A stretch of 64,000 nt of DNA. Source: Leptospira gomenensis (GTDB lineage: Bacteria; Spirochaetota; Leptospiria; Leptospirales; Leptospiraceae). Positions 11,369 through 19,800 of this stretch are shown piece by piece. Numbering within the stretch: position 1 is the stretch's first letter; each line of letters opens with the position of its first letter. A program made the translations under genes and the position numbers. The stretch covers positions 124,001 through 188,000 of the forward strand of contig NZ_RQFA01000066.1 in assembly GCF_004770155.1 (NCBI RefSeq), given 5' to 3'. The notes below the pieces were generated by a model that was not told the DNA's origin, made no database searches, and saw nothing but the letters and a program-made list of their open reading frames with translations.

Positions 11369-11713
11369 TTAAATATCCTCGGCATTAATTTTATCATATT
11401 GTTCATGCGTTCCAATAAAGCGAATGAAGACAGTTTGTAGATTATAATGTATCTTTACGATTAGCCTATATCTATTCCCATGAATGTTAAAAACGACTCT
11501 ACTATTTCCTAAAATGCTTGCGTTTCGATACTTTTCTTTAATTACGCTTGGAGAAGTCCAAATTGATTTAGAAGCTTTTTTAAACCACACTTCAATTGGT
11601 ATTTTTGAATCTAAATATTTTGGATTTTCATAAAAATCTCTTAAAATTTTTCTTGAGATTATCCGCACATCTTCATTTTTTCGTGTTACCATTTTGGGAA
11701 CAATCTTTTTCAC
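11369..11713 (-). CDS. higB: HigB-family mRNA interferase toxin
   Basis: 114 residues from GTG at 11713, or 107 from the ATG at 11692. HigB toxins of this family cut mRNA on the ribosome. The pattern ISRKILRDFYENP, AWYR-like VWFKKASKSIWTSP, GNSRVVFNIHGNRYRLIVKI and VFIRFIGTHEQYDKI is a strong match to the HigB_toxin family from end to end, including the RxVFNI.GN.YRL core and the terminal FIGTHxxYD. No strong Shine-Dalgarno distinguishes the two starts. Cargo of the third module, with attC-like element D upstream at 11782. Confidence 0.88.
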   Translation of the reverse strand: MKKIVPKMVTRKNEDVRIISRKILRDFYENPKYLDSKIPIEVWFKKASKSIWTSPSVIKEKYRNASILGNSRVVFNIHGNRYRLIVKIHYNLQTVFIRFIGTHEQYDKINAEDI

Positions 11714-11781
11714 ATAATTTTGAATAAATTTTAAAGTATTATCTTGCCCGGAATTGGAGAAAAATTAGCCCAAAACCGTTC

Positions 11782-11966
11782 GCCTAACGACTTAGGTTTC
11801 TCGAAGTTTGCGGTTCTGGAGCGCGTCTAAAACGCGCGAAAGAATTGGAACGAGGTTCGAGCGACCTTAGCCGCGTCTCGCGAACCGAGTGACAAAGCAA
11901 ATGTGCCGGAGGCCAAGCAAGAGTCGCGAAGCGATCTCGCAGCGCCGCGAGAAACCGCAGTTATGC
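11782..11966. repeat. attC-like element D (end of module 4)
   Basis: Ends GCCTAAC (11782-11788) and GTTATGC (11960-11966); the second differs from GTTRRRY at one position. GGTTTCTCG near the left end pairs perfectly with CGAGAAACC near the right end, a pair not present in A to C, so the sequence differs while complementarity is kept. A GAGCGCGTCTAAAACGCGCG hairpin sits inside. It begins the next unit 19 bases after the XRE antitoxin stop. Confidence 0.6.
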
Positions 11967-11984
11967 GAAGTGGCTGATTGTTGT

Positions 11985-12284
11985 TTAAGCGTTTTTACTC
12001 TTTAAATGTATTACTGGCTCAGCATCCAATGCCTTTGCAAGTCGGTTGATCAATGACAATGATAAGTTCTTATAATTTCCTGATTCAATGCGTGCTATCG
12101 CTGGTTGAGAAGTGCCAATTTTCTCTGCTAAATCCTTTTGAGTCAGATTTCTCTTTTTTCTTAGTTTAATGATCTCTTTCGCTAAAGTGAACTCATTAGA
12201 AAGAACTTCATATTCTTTCTTAAAATCTTTATTCTTTAATTCCTTAGTTAGAAGTGAATCAAAGCTTTTCGTCTTAAGTTTCAT
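11985..12284 (-). CDS. XRE-family antitoxin
   Basis: 99 residues. The first 45 are Lys/Glu rich; residues about 40-92 form a classical HTH_3 domain: LRKKRNLTQKDLAEKIGTSQ, PAIARIESGNY and LSLINRLAKALDAEPVIHL. It should bind both the RelE-like toxin and the palindromic operator at 12622-12643. ATGA overlap with the toxin gene (12281-12284) couples their translation; toxin is first. Codon use is AT-rich compared with glyS and the DUF1801 gene. Confidence 0.9.
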   Translation of the reverse strand: MKLKTKSFDSLLTKELKNKDFKKEYEVLSNEFTLAKEIIKLRKKRNLTQKDLAEKIGTSQPAIARIESGNYKNLSLSLINRLAKALDAEPVIHLKSKNA

Positions 12285-12616
12285 ACTTGCTCTCCTCGAT
12301 AAGTCTTCATTAACTTGAAGGCTTTAGTCAATTGATCTTTACTCGTCTTTTGTTCTTTCTTTATATATCCTGAAGTTAAAATAACAACGCGATCTTTCTC
12401 AAAGAAATAAAAGAATCTGCAAATATTCGTGCCTTGTTTAATTCTTAGCTCGAAGAGCCCTTCGTAACCTTGAATTTTCTTAGAAAATGGTTCTCTTAAT
12501 TCTGGCCCAAATTCTCCTAATAATTCAATCGTTCTAAATGCTTTGGCTTTAAGTTTATTTTCCAGTTTTAAAAGAAACTCTTCCGCAGGTTCTAATAATT
12601 GGATTTTAAACTTCAC
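12281..12616 (-). CDS. RelE/HigB-2 (Gp49-like) toxin
   Basis: 111 residues of the phage-derived Gp49-like family: KFKIQLLEPAEEFLLKLENK, a helical hairpin, GYEGLFELRIKQG, CRFFYFFEKDRVVILTSGYI and KKEQKTSKDQLTKAF. Members are ribosome-dependent or free mRNases in type II systems with XRE antitoxins, which is the partner found here. The start is GTG at 12616, with no Shine-Dalgarno; the promoter at 12622-12649 would begin transcription on this codon. Confidence 0.9.
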   Translation of the reverse strand: MKFKIQLLEPAEEFLLKLENKLKAKAFRTIELLGEFGPELREPFSKKIQGYEGLFELRIKQGTNICRFFYFFEKDRVVILTSGYIKKEQKTSKDQLTKAFKLMKTYRGEQV

Positions 12617-12621
12617 TATTC

Positions 12622-12649
12622 AATATATCAAATTTGATATATTTGTCAA
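12622..12649 (-). promoter_or_regulatory. Promoter/operator of the relE-like/xre pair
   Basis: On the minus strand a perfect TTGACA (12649-12644) is followed after 16 bases by TATATT (12627-12622, five of six matches to TATAAT). The whole interval 12622-12643 is a perfect 22-base palindrome with half site AATATATCAAA, covering spacer and -10. This is the expected place for autorepression by the XRE antitoxin. The predicted start of transcription is about 12616, the first base of the GTG start codon. Confidence 0.75.
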
Positions 12650-12680
12650 TCCCTATTTCAATTTAGTTTTCAGCCATTTC

Positions 12681-12727
12681 GCCTAACTTCGAGTAAGCAC
12701 AATTCGGGGATTCCGTTTGCGTTTATG
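12681..12727. repeat. Degenerate attC-like boundary at the far end of the array
   Basis: GCCTAAC at 12681-12687 preceded by TTC, as in elements C and D, then about 40 bases ending in GTTTATGC at 12720-12727. It has the ends of the family without the long interior, so it may be a partial or short site marking the boundary of the fourth module. Confidence 0.4.
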
Positions 12728-13012
12728 CGAACTTCGCGTAAATGATTCAATCCCTCCCACCTCTGACATTCGCGTTTCCAAAACATATGTTTATGGAAGG
12801 ACGGAACGAATCTCACCTCGTAGAAAAAAGGAAACTTGCAAAACCGAGAGGATTGTATACAATTCTCCGATATACAAACTTAGGAGACGATTCATCGGTG
12901 TTCTTCCCGACCTTGAGCGAAACGAAAACGGGGCTCGTCTTGCTCACTCATACCCATTCGCGTAACCGCCGGTTGTCTCCGAAAAAACCAGATCAAAAAG
13001 GAACACGCACAA
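12688..13012. other. Intergenic region beyond the array
   Basis: Open frames here have no recognisable protein features and unusual composition, and I support no gene. The base composition returns to that of the surrounding chromosome. AAGGAACACGCACAA before 13013 is the ribosome site of the DUF1801 gene. Confidence 0.45.
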
Positions 13013-13417
13013 ATGTCGGATGATGTTTTACGATTTCCGGGAGGAGCAAAAAGATCCTCCGAAATAGACGTTTGGTTGTTACGGCAACCCGACGAACTGC
13101 AAATGATCGCACAACGTTGGTTCACTCCTATGAGAGAATGTGGAGAAGACGTCCGCGAACTCATACATGACGGGCATCCGACCGCCTGCGTTTACGACGT
13201 TGCGTTCGCTTACGTCAACGTATTCACCGCGCACGTAAACGTCGGGTTTTTCAACGGCTCCTTACTACACGATCCCGCCAAACTTCTGCAAGGAACCGGA
13301 AAAAGGATGCGTCACGTCAAACTCCGACCCGGTGTAGAAGTAAACGAAAAGGCTTTGACGGAGCTGATCCTCTCCGCATATCGAGACGCGCAAAAGCGAA
13401 ATCCCAACTTCTTCTAA
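13013..13417 (+). CDS. DUF1801 domain protein
   Basis: 134 residues. The pattern of VWLLRQPDELQMIAQRWFTP, DVRELIHDGHPTACVYDVAF and VNVFTAHVNVGFFNG, ending HVKLRPGVEVNEKALTELI, fits DUF1801 (YdhG/YjbR-like fold), small cytoplasmic proteins of unknown biochemical role. No signal peptide. AAGGA stands about 10 bases before the ATG. It is the first ordinary chromosomal gene beyond the array and appears monocistronic. Confidence 0.8.
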   Translation: MSDDVLRFPGGAKRSSEIDVWLLRQPDELQMIAQRWFTPMRECGEDVRELIHDGHPTACVYDVAFAYVNVFTAHVNVGFFNGSLLHDPAKLLQGTGKRMRHVKLRPGVEVNEKALTELILSAYRDAQKRNPNFF

Positions 13418-13785
13418 ATCCCGCGGAAAAATTACGCGCCCCTATCGTCCATGCTTGTTCGGTAATAAACGCTCCTTTCGAAAATCCTCGATGACGATCG
13501 CCGACCCGCAATTGTTTCCCGGTCGGGTTTCACGGTTTGTGTTGGTCGAGGGATTTCGGGAAATTTCTTTCCGCTTGCCCGCAAAAGCGTTCCTTTTCCA
13601 TCGCAAACGGTCCGTCAACGTAAGGACGAAACGCTTTCATACGCGATAATTTTTGCGTTTCAAGGAAAAATGGAAACGATAAACGCTCTTAAAATTCAGA
13701 AAACCTGCTTGAAACCGCGCTCAATTTATTCAACTTAATAGTTTAATAATTGACGTAAATCAACACCGATCATTTACTCAACTAA
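13418..13785. other. Intergenic region with arsR promoter
   Basis: No gene is supported. The last 45 bases hold a plausible promoter: TTGACG at 13750-13755, 17 bases, TTTACT at 13773-13778, which would start transcription at about 13785-13786, on the arsR start codon. The stretch from 13720 on is AT-rich and holds a further imperfect TTCAACTTAATAG motif near 13729 that resembles the operator half site. Confidence 0.45.
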
Positions 13786-13793
13786 ATGGTTGA
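13778..13793. promoter_or_regulatory. Likely ArsR operator over the arsR start codon
   Basis: TCAAC TAAATG GTTGA: 5-base arms around a 6-base spacer containing the ATG (13786-13788). It overlaps the end of the predicted -10 and the start of the mRNA. Similar CAAC...GTTG operators are known for ArsR regulators paired with SRPBCC proteins. Autoregulation is inferred. Confidence 0.5.
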
Positions 13794-14166
13794 ATTACGA
13801 AAAAAAGACAGAACTCTCGATCGGGTATTTGCCGCACTCGCGGACGGCTCCCGAAGAAAGATGCTCGAACGTCTGCGAAAACGTCCGCTCACCATTTCCG
13901 AATTGGCCCGTCCCTTTTCGATGTCCTTCGCGGGAGTGGCCAAACACATAGATGTTCTTACGGAAGCCGGGCTCGTTCGTAAGATAAGGGATTCGGAAGA
14001 CGGACGTAGTTTTCGTTTGGAACTCCAGGATCGAACGCTTTCCGAGGCCTCCCGCTGGATGACGTATCATCGGGATTTCTGGACCAAAAAACTCGACCGT
14101 CTGGAATTATTTTTACAGGAGCAGGATCATGTCCCCGAACGTACTAAAGGTAGAAAAAAAAATTAA
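13786..14166 (+). CDS. ArsR-family transcriptional regulator (SRPBCC-linked)
   Basis: 126 residues with a winged helix: LDRVFAALADGSRRKMLERL, KRPLTISELARPFSMSFAGV, AKHIDVLTEAGLVRKIRDSE, DGRSFRLEL. The metal-binding Cys motif (ELCVC) of arsenic sensors is absent, so this is of the non-metal subclass usually cotranscribed with AHSA1/SRPBCC proteins, as here. It probably represses its own operon through the 13778-13793 palindrome. No Shine-Dalgarno precedes the ATG. It overlaps the next gene by 38 bases. Confidence 0.88.
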   Translation: MVELRKKDRTLDRVFAALADGSRRKMLERLRKRPLTISELARPFSMSFAGVAKHIDVLTEAGLVRKIRDSEDGRSFRLELQDRTLSEASRWMTYHRDFWTKKLDRLELFLQEQDHVPERTKGRKKN

Positions 14167-14599
14167 CGCGGATCCGCTCCGCCTCTTCCGAGCCTGGTTG
14201 AATCCGGAGGATTTTTCGAATTGGTTTTTATCCGGAGAAGGTGTCGGTATAGAATCCGTTTCTCTCGACCCGCGCCCGGGAGGAAAGTTTCGAATCGATA
14301 TGTCCCTCGACGGAAAAATTCTTCCACACGAAGGGGAATATCTGGTGATCGAAGAACCCACGAAACTCGTATTCACCTGGAAATCCCATATGACGGAACA
14401 CAAGGAAACCCTGGTCACGGTGACGTTCACTTCTCTCCCGTCATCACCTAACGGCAATTCTGCGAAAAACAAAGGACCGCAGACGCTGATCACCTTGATC
14501 CATGAACGTCTGGAAGGAGAATCTCGTATCAAAGCGCACGAGTACGGATGGACGAGCATATTAGAAGGTCTGAACGATAGATTCGGCCTCCGAGAATAA
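14129..14599 (+). CDS. SRPBCC (AHSA1-like) protein
   Basis: 156 residues of the START/Bet v1-like fold with a deep hydrophobic cavity. Seen are VEKKINADPLRLFRAWLNPE, FSNWFL, DPRPGGKFRIDM, GEYLVIEEPTKLVFTWKS, and the C-terminal long helix GWTSILEGLNDRF. Ligand unknown. An insert of about 15 residues (SSPNGNSAKNKGPQ) sits in a surface loop. Starts inside the arsR reading frame, preceded by AGGAGCAGGATC, a good ribosome site, so translation is coupled. Confidence 0.88.
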   Translation: MSPNVLKVEKKINADPLRLFRAWLNPEDFSNWFLSGEGVGIESVSLDPRPGGKFRIDMSLDGKILPHEGEYLVIEEPTKLVFTWKSHMTEHKETLVTVTFTSLPSSPNGNSAKNKGPQTLITLIHERLEGESRIKAHEYGWTSILEGLNDRFGLRE

Positions 14600-14650
14600 A
14601 AACGTCCCGATCTAAAAAGTCTTTACGTAAAAAAAATAAAGGAGCATACG

Positions 14651-15118
14651 ATGAATGGAATCTATCACAAGATAGGCATTCACGCCGGAGCCCTGGAAGT
14701 GATCCAGGCGCTTACAACGAAAAAAGGTCTCGCAAGTTGGTGGACGAGACAAGTGGAAGGTCCGTTTTCAAACGGTTCCTCCGCGCCGGGAGAATCGATC
14801 CGATTCGACTTCGATAAGGGAAGTTTCGAAATGAAAGTCAAAGAACTCGCGCCCGCCCGCGTCCTTTGGGAATGTGTCTCCGGACCGGAGGATTGGATCG
14901 GCTCGCACGTCGATTTCAGCCTAAGCCAGAGCGCAAGTCCGGACGGAAAAGCGATGACTCTTGTCCACTTCCGACACCAGGATTGGAAACGGGAAAGCGA
15001 ATTCACCGCTCATTGTAGTATGAAATGGGCGACGTTTTTACTCAGCCTAAAGAATTTTATGGAAGTCGGAGAAGGAAGACCTGCTCCGGACGATCTTAAA
15101 ATCGACGATATGAATTGA
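14651..15118 (+). CDS. SRPBCC family protein
   Basis: 155 residues; second AHSA1-type protein of the operon. Features: IYHKIGIHAGALEVIQALTT, KGLASWWT, GESIRFDFDKGSFEMKV, PARVLWECVSGPEDWIGS, VDFSLS and the C-terminal helix MKWATFLLSLKNFMEVGEG. It differs clearly from the first copy, so this is an old duplication or a distinct subfamily. AAAGGAG lies seven bases before the ATG. Terminator at 15129-15154 ends the operon. Confidence 0.86.
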   Translation: MNGIYHKIGIHAGALEVIQALTTKKGLASWWTRQVEGPFSNGSSAPGESIRFDFDKGSFEMKVKELAPARVLWECVSGPEDWIGSHVDFSLSQSASPDGKAMTLVHFRHQDWKRESEFTAHCSMKWATFLLSLKNFMEVGEGRPAPDDLKIDDMN

Positions 15119-15128
15119 AGACACGGAG

Positions 15129-15154
15129 CGCGGGACGGATTCTTCCCGCGTTTT
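15129..15154 (+). terminator. Intrinsic terminator of the arsR operon
   Basis: CGCGGGA (15129-15135) pairs with TCCCGCG (15144-15150) across an 8-base loop and is followed by TTTT. Confidence 0.7.
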
Positions 15155-15227
15155 CCCGTATCGTCGCGTAAGACGAACCGCCCAGTCCTTTTTACTCTGA
15201 AAACATACGTTTATTAGAATATACGAA

Positions 15228-15866
15228 TCAACGATTCCTAAATAGCCTGAAAATGTCGTAAAACATAAAGAAGAACAATTCCAACGCATCGGTAGAAAGA
15301 TTCAACCGATCTCCGAGCCCGTTCATCGAACGCAAATATTCCACGTAGGTATTTCCGTCCTTATCGTTCAGTACGCAAAATCGGATTCCGTTTACGGACT
15401 TACCGTTCAAAGCCCTTTCTATCTTTTGATCCAAAATCAGCAAAGGCCCGCCTTCAAAACGAGTCGCGTTAAAATAAAGAAATTTACTCCACGTCGATCT
15501 TCCTAATCCTTTGATATCCTCGAACTTTTTCGAGATTTCGACCAATTCCCTCTCGTTCAATTCCGAAGTTTCGATATCTTTGAGTATCCTTACGATTTCG
15601 GGAATAGAACTTAATACATTTTTAATATTATTCCCTCTTCCTCCATACGGATATCCCCACATTAAAATTTTAATCACCTTATCCTCGGAAAGGGAAAGAC
15701 CGTCCATCAAATCACCGCGCGAATATCCTTCCGCGATATCGGGAGGCAAACTTCTCGGCGATACGGAATCGGAAAGCAGCTTCTCCCATCTACTTAAATG
15801 GGGAAAGAAGGATTGTTCCTTAAAAGGAAGATTTTTAATGAAAACGATGTATTCGGATAGATCCAT
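15228..15866 (-). CDS. Hypothetical protein, possible OGG-fold/HhH protein
   Basis: 212 residues, no signal peptide or membrane helix, so cytoplasmic. The middle FEDIKGLGRSTWSKFLYF resembles a helix-hairpin-helix loop (GLG-S-T-W-K), and is followed by LLILDQKIERAL with an Asp in the place used by base-excision glycosylases. This suggests a distant link to 8-oxoguanine glycosylase-fold proteins, some found near defence loci, but the similarity is weak. The C-terminus LELFFFMFYDIFRLFRNR is very hydrophobic. No clear ribosome site. Stands alone between two hairpins. Confidence 0.65.
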   Translation of the reverse strand: MDLSEYIVFIKNLPFKEQSFFPHLSRWEKLLSDSVSPRSLPPDIAEGYSRGDLMDGLSLSEDKVIKILMWGYPYGGRGNNIKNVLSSIPEIVRILKDIETSELNERELVEISKKFEDIKGLGRSTWSKFLYFNATRFEGGPLLILDQKIERALNGKSVNGIRFCVLNDKDGNTYVEYLRSMNGLGDRLNLSTDALELFFFMFYDIFRLFRNR

Positions 15867-15992
15867 TATGAAAGGACACCTTACGATTCGATCTTTAAAA
15901 CGGAAAAATTTCCGGAAAACATCCGTCTCGCGAAAAATAGCAGGATCCGTTTTCCAGAAAGACGGTTGTATCGAATTCTAAAAGACAACTTT

Positions 15993-16025
15993 CGGAACGT
16001 TTCCTAAAAGATACGAAACGTTCCG
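15993..16025 (-). terminator. Hairpin after the VOC gene
   Basis: Perfect 11-base arms CGGAACGTTTC and GAAACGTTCCG with an 11-base loop, 24 bases beyond the VOC stop on the minus strand. T-rich sequence follows only loosely. Confidence 0.55.
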
Positions 16026-16048
16026 TAGAAGTGTACGACGACTTTCGA

Positions 16049-16423
16049 TCATTCTTCGATGATCGCGAAATAATTTCCCTCGAAGTCCGCGAAATTAAAT
16101 ACTTTTTTTCCGTTCGGAAAATTCACCTTTTCTCCTACCTTGATCCTGTTCTCTTGCAAACGCAAATACAAACCTTCGATATCGTCCGTCGTCAATAGAA
16201 TCGACGGTGTTCCCAAATTCATATCCGGATTCGCCGCGGCCACGACCGCCTTATTCTGCAATACCAGTTTGGTGGAATTCGGACGTCCGTCCGTTAGAAT
16301 GATCGCGAACGATTTTCCGTAGTCTTCCCTTCCTTCCACCGTAAACCCGAATTGTTTCACCCAAAAATCGGCGATACCTTCCTGATCGTTGACGTACAAC
16401 ATGATCTGATTCAATCGATTCAT
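16049..16423 (-). CDS. VOC (glyoxalase/bleomycin resistance-like) protein
   Basis: 124 residues with the two beta-alpha-beta-beta-beta halves of the vicinal oxygen chelate fold: LNQIMLYVNDQEGIADFWVKQ, FGFTVEGRE, TKLVLQNK, then TPSILLTTDDIEGLYLRLQE, GEKVNFPNGKKVFNFADFEG and NYFAIIEE with the usual terminal Glu. Substrate unknown; such proteins are lyases, dioxygenases or drug-binding proteins. GGGGAAAG just before the ATG is a strong ribosome site. Monocistronic. Confidence 0.85.
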   Translation of the reverse strand: MNRLNQIMLYVNDQEGIADFWVKQFGFTVEGREDYGKSFAIILTDGRPNSTKLVLQNKAVVAAANPDMNLGTPSILLTTDDIEGLYLRLQENRIKVGEKVNFPNGKKVFNFADFEGNYFAIIEE

Positions 16424-16794
16424 ACTTTCCCCTTTTTTTCTCGATTTGACTTATATAAAAATCCTTTCGATTCGGTTCAATCATTTCCGTTCCTTAGAAC
16501 CGCAAAAGGAAAATGGAATTCCTGAAAGATTGGGATCGTTTCGTTTTCGTCGAGTCCGTAACGTAATCCGAAACGAAACGGTTTCGACTAAAAACGATAA
16601 AAGCGTATAAAATGGTTGAATTTTTCTATTCGATCGCGAAGTTTCGGAATATGCAGAAATTCTAATACGGATCGGTCCTTCGGATTCGTTTCCCTATTTT
16701 GAATCGAGACATTGTAACCGATACGACCGGAGCCCATTTCGTAAAAGTTTATCTTGCAGAATCAACGTTCCCGAAAACTTTCTTCTTTCGTGAA
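16424..16794. other. Intergenic region
   Basis: 371 bases between the VOC gene start and the hairpin downstream of the large lipoprotein gene. It should hold the VOC promoter. I see no gene or further structure. Confidence 0.4.
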
Positions 16795-16824
16795 CCTCTC
16801 CGGAATATCTATATTCCGGAGAGG
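16795..16824 (-). terminator. Terminator-like hairpin after the 1123-residue lipoprotein gene
   Basis: Perfect 14-base arms: CCTCTCCGGAATAT (16795-16808) and ATATTCCGGAGAGG (16811-16824) with a two-base loop, 12 bases beyond the stop on the minus strand. Very stable but no long T-run follows. Confidence 0.65.
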
Positions 16825-16835
16825 GCTTCCGTGAT

Positions 16836-19800
16836 TTAGAGGATAAACAAACTCAAGGTTCCGTTTGCGCTCGTCGTGCTGGACTTGTTCCAAGTCAAAA
16901 TCAGTAGTTTCCCGTTGAACCCGTCCAAAACCGCGGAGTAGTCCGAAGTCGAATTGAATCCTTGACCGGCGCTTTCATTGGTTCGGAAACTAGCGATGCT
17001 TCCGTTCGGATTCAAACGACCGACTTGATTTTGAAATCCGTTCCCGGCCCAAACGGCCAAAATTTTCCCGTTTACGATATCATTCTGCAAGACCAATCGA
17101 TACATTTCCCCTGCGGAAGTCGGGAGATTGCTTGCGTTTACGTTCGTACTGGTCAAGGAAGAACCGTCGAGATTACTCTGTTGAAACGTATAACCGTTCC
17201 CTGCATTCGCTCCGAAAGCGACTTGGATCCACTTTCCGGAAATCGGATCTAGGACTAAGTAAGGCGATACCCGTTCCAAATAACTCGCTCCACCGGAAAA
17301 ATCGAGACTGAAACATCCCGTTCCGTCCAGATTGCAGTTGTAGTAGTAGTGTTTCCAAGGAGAGGAATTCGTTCCGGCGATCGCCACAAGTTTTCCGTTG
17401 ACGTAATCGAGCTCGGCGGAAAGCGATTTTCTACTGATGTTGAAGTCCTGGGTTCCGGTGGCCGCAAAGATTTGTGTTCTCACACAACTCGTTCCGTCCA
17501 AATCGCATCGGAACAAGGAAAGCGAGTTCGAAAAAGAAAAGTCCACCGTTACGACTAAAATCTTGGAATTGACGATATCCACCAAGAGTTTCGGCCGAAA
17601 TCCGGAACTCGCTCCGCTACCGGCGGAGATGTCCTTATGTTCGCAACTCGTTCCGTCCAGATTACAACGAAACAAAGACGGGCGAGAGGAATTCGACTGA
17701 TTCGTAGTCGCAATCAAAACCTTTCCTCCGATCTCGTCGATCCCGATCGAAGGATTCAATCCCGAATTCGCACCTTGACCGGAAGAAACGTCAAAGTGTT
17801 GGCAGGAAGTTCCGTTCAGATTGCAACGGAATAAGGAAGGTTTATTCGAGTTGCTTCCGTTCTGAGTTGCGATTAACAACTTTTTCGAAATCGGATCGAT
17901 CACTGCGGAAGGAGTTTGTCCCGAGTCGGCGCCTTGACCTACGGAACCGGAAATATCCACATGAAGCGCAGAAGTCGTTCCCGGTATCGAAGTTGTAGGA
18001 CTTGTGCTTCGAATCGGACTCAGAGGACTTTCTCCTCCGTTATGAATCGCGGTGACCGCAAAATAAGCGAGAGTTCCGTTGCTCAAACCCGTGACCGGAA
18101 TCGGAGATCTCGTTCCGCTTACGCTCGCAGAGGAAGTTGAAACCCCGCTCGAAGTCGAGTAATAAACCTTATAGCTGGTCGCTCCGCTTACGGGAAGAAA
18201 ACTTACCAGAACTTTCGTGTTCCCCGAAGCGACGACGATTCCTTTCGGAGACGGAGGTGGTCCGATATTTACCGTCTGACTGACGACACTCGAAACGTTG
18301 CCGGACTTATCTTTTGAAATCGTTTTTAAAGAAATCGTTCCGGCCGTATTCAGAGTCACGGTTCCCGCATAGAGAGTTCCGTTCCGAATCGATCCGTCGG
18401 CATGAAAGCCGGGAGCACTTCCGTCCAAGGTATAAAGAATTTGGTCGCAACCGGAACCTCCCGTGTCCGCGCAGGAAGCAGTAAAGCCCGTACCGACCGG
18501 GAAGGGTCCGACGCTGGTGGGAGATACGATCGAAGAAGTCGGAGTCGTCTGGTCCTTCGTTACGGTCACCGTCGTATTTCCCACGTTGATCGCGCTTGTA
18601 ACGCAGATTCGGATCGTATTGTCTCCTTCGCTCAATGAAGAATTCAAAACCGTAGTTACCGTATCGGATCCTCCCGCGGCGATAGTGCCCGAATGAAGAG
18701 TCGTTCCGGTACTACAATCGCCTCCTCCCAGTCGTACGGTATAATCTCCGGATCGATCGCTTTGCCATGAGATACTTCCGTCCTCCGCCGATACGTATCT
18801 TCGATTCGAGTTCACGGTGATCTGAGGAGTTGCCAAATCGACTACGTATTCGTAAAGACGTACGGATGTGACGTTACCGGCCAGGTCCCTGGCGATCACC
18901 TTGATTTTCGTATGAGCGTTATCTTCGGTTTCGATCGTAGTTCCGGAATATTGGGTACCCCTCTCAATCGTTCCGTCCAAGGCTCGGATCGATGGATCGG
19001 TCGGATCCGAATTTACCGATTTCAAAAATACGATCTTGTCGCAACCGCTGGAAGAATCCGAACAGCTAAAACCGACATTCGTAAGCGTACCGTAGCTCCC
19101 GGCTCCCGGAGCGGGAGTTATGGTGGGAGCCGTGTCGTCTCTTGTAACTAGAAAGTGAAAGGAACCGACCCGATCCAAACTCGGCTCGCAAACTCCGTTG
19201 GCGTTCAAATCGACATACGCAAAAATAGAAAACGTCTTCTGACCTTCTCCGGAGAAGTTTGTGTTCGAAAAAATCGGAAACGACTGAGGAGTTCCCACGG
19301 AAGCGGTTCCTCTTCGAATTTCTGTACCCGAGCCACAATCCGAAGCACCGTCGCGAATCGTGAATTTCGAACCGATATTGGTGTTCCAAGTCACCGAAGA
19401 ACTATGGATCGCTCCGGAAGAATTGCTCACATGCGAAGAACTCAAAGTAGCGTTGATCACTGGAATGGTCGTATCCAAAACGTAGGTTCCGGATCGTAGG
19501 ACGGAAACATTCCCCGACAAATCCCGACAAACGTATTTCAAAACGTAACTTCCGTTTCCTCCTTCCGCGATTTTAAAAGAAACCGAAGGCGCGTTCGAAT
19601 ACTTTCCGTGAAGAGGGGAAAAACTCGGATCGCTACCGTCCGTCGTATAAAGAATCGAAGCGGCTCCGACGTCGTCTCTACAACTCAAAGTGACGTCTTG
19701 CGCGTTTCCGTACGTTCCCGGTTGATTGGCGGAAGTAATGGACACGTTAGGCGAAACGTTATCTTCTCGGATCCGTTTCAGAATCGGATCATTGATCGAA

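Noticed and set aside
12717..13023. Possible remnant cassette gene
   Set aside because: Frames have no recognisable features and no ribosome site; base composition is that of the chromosome.
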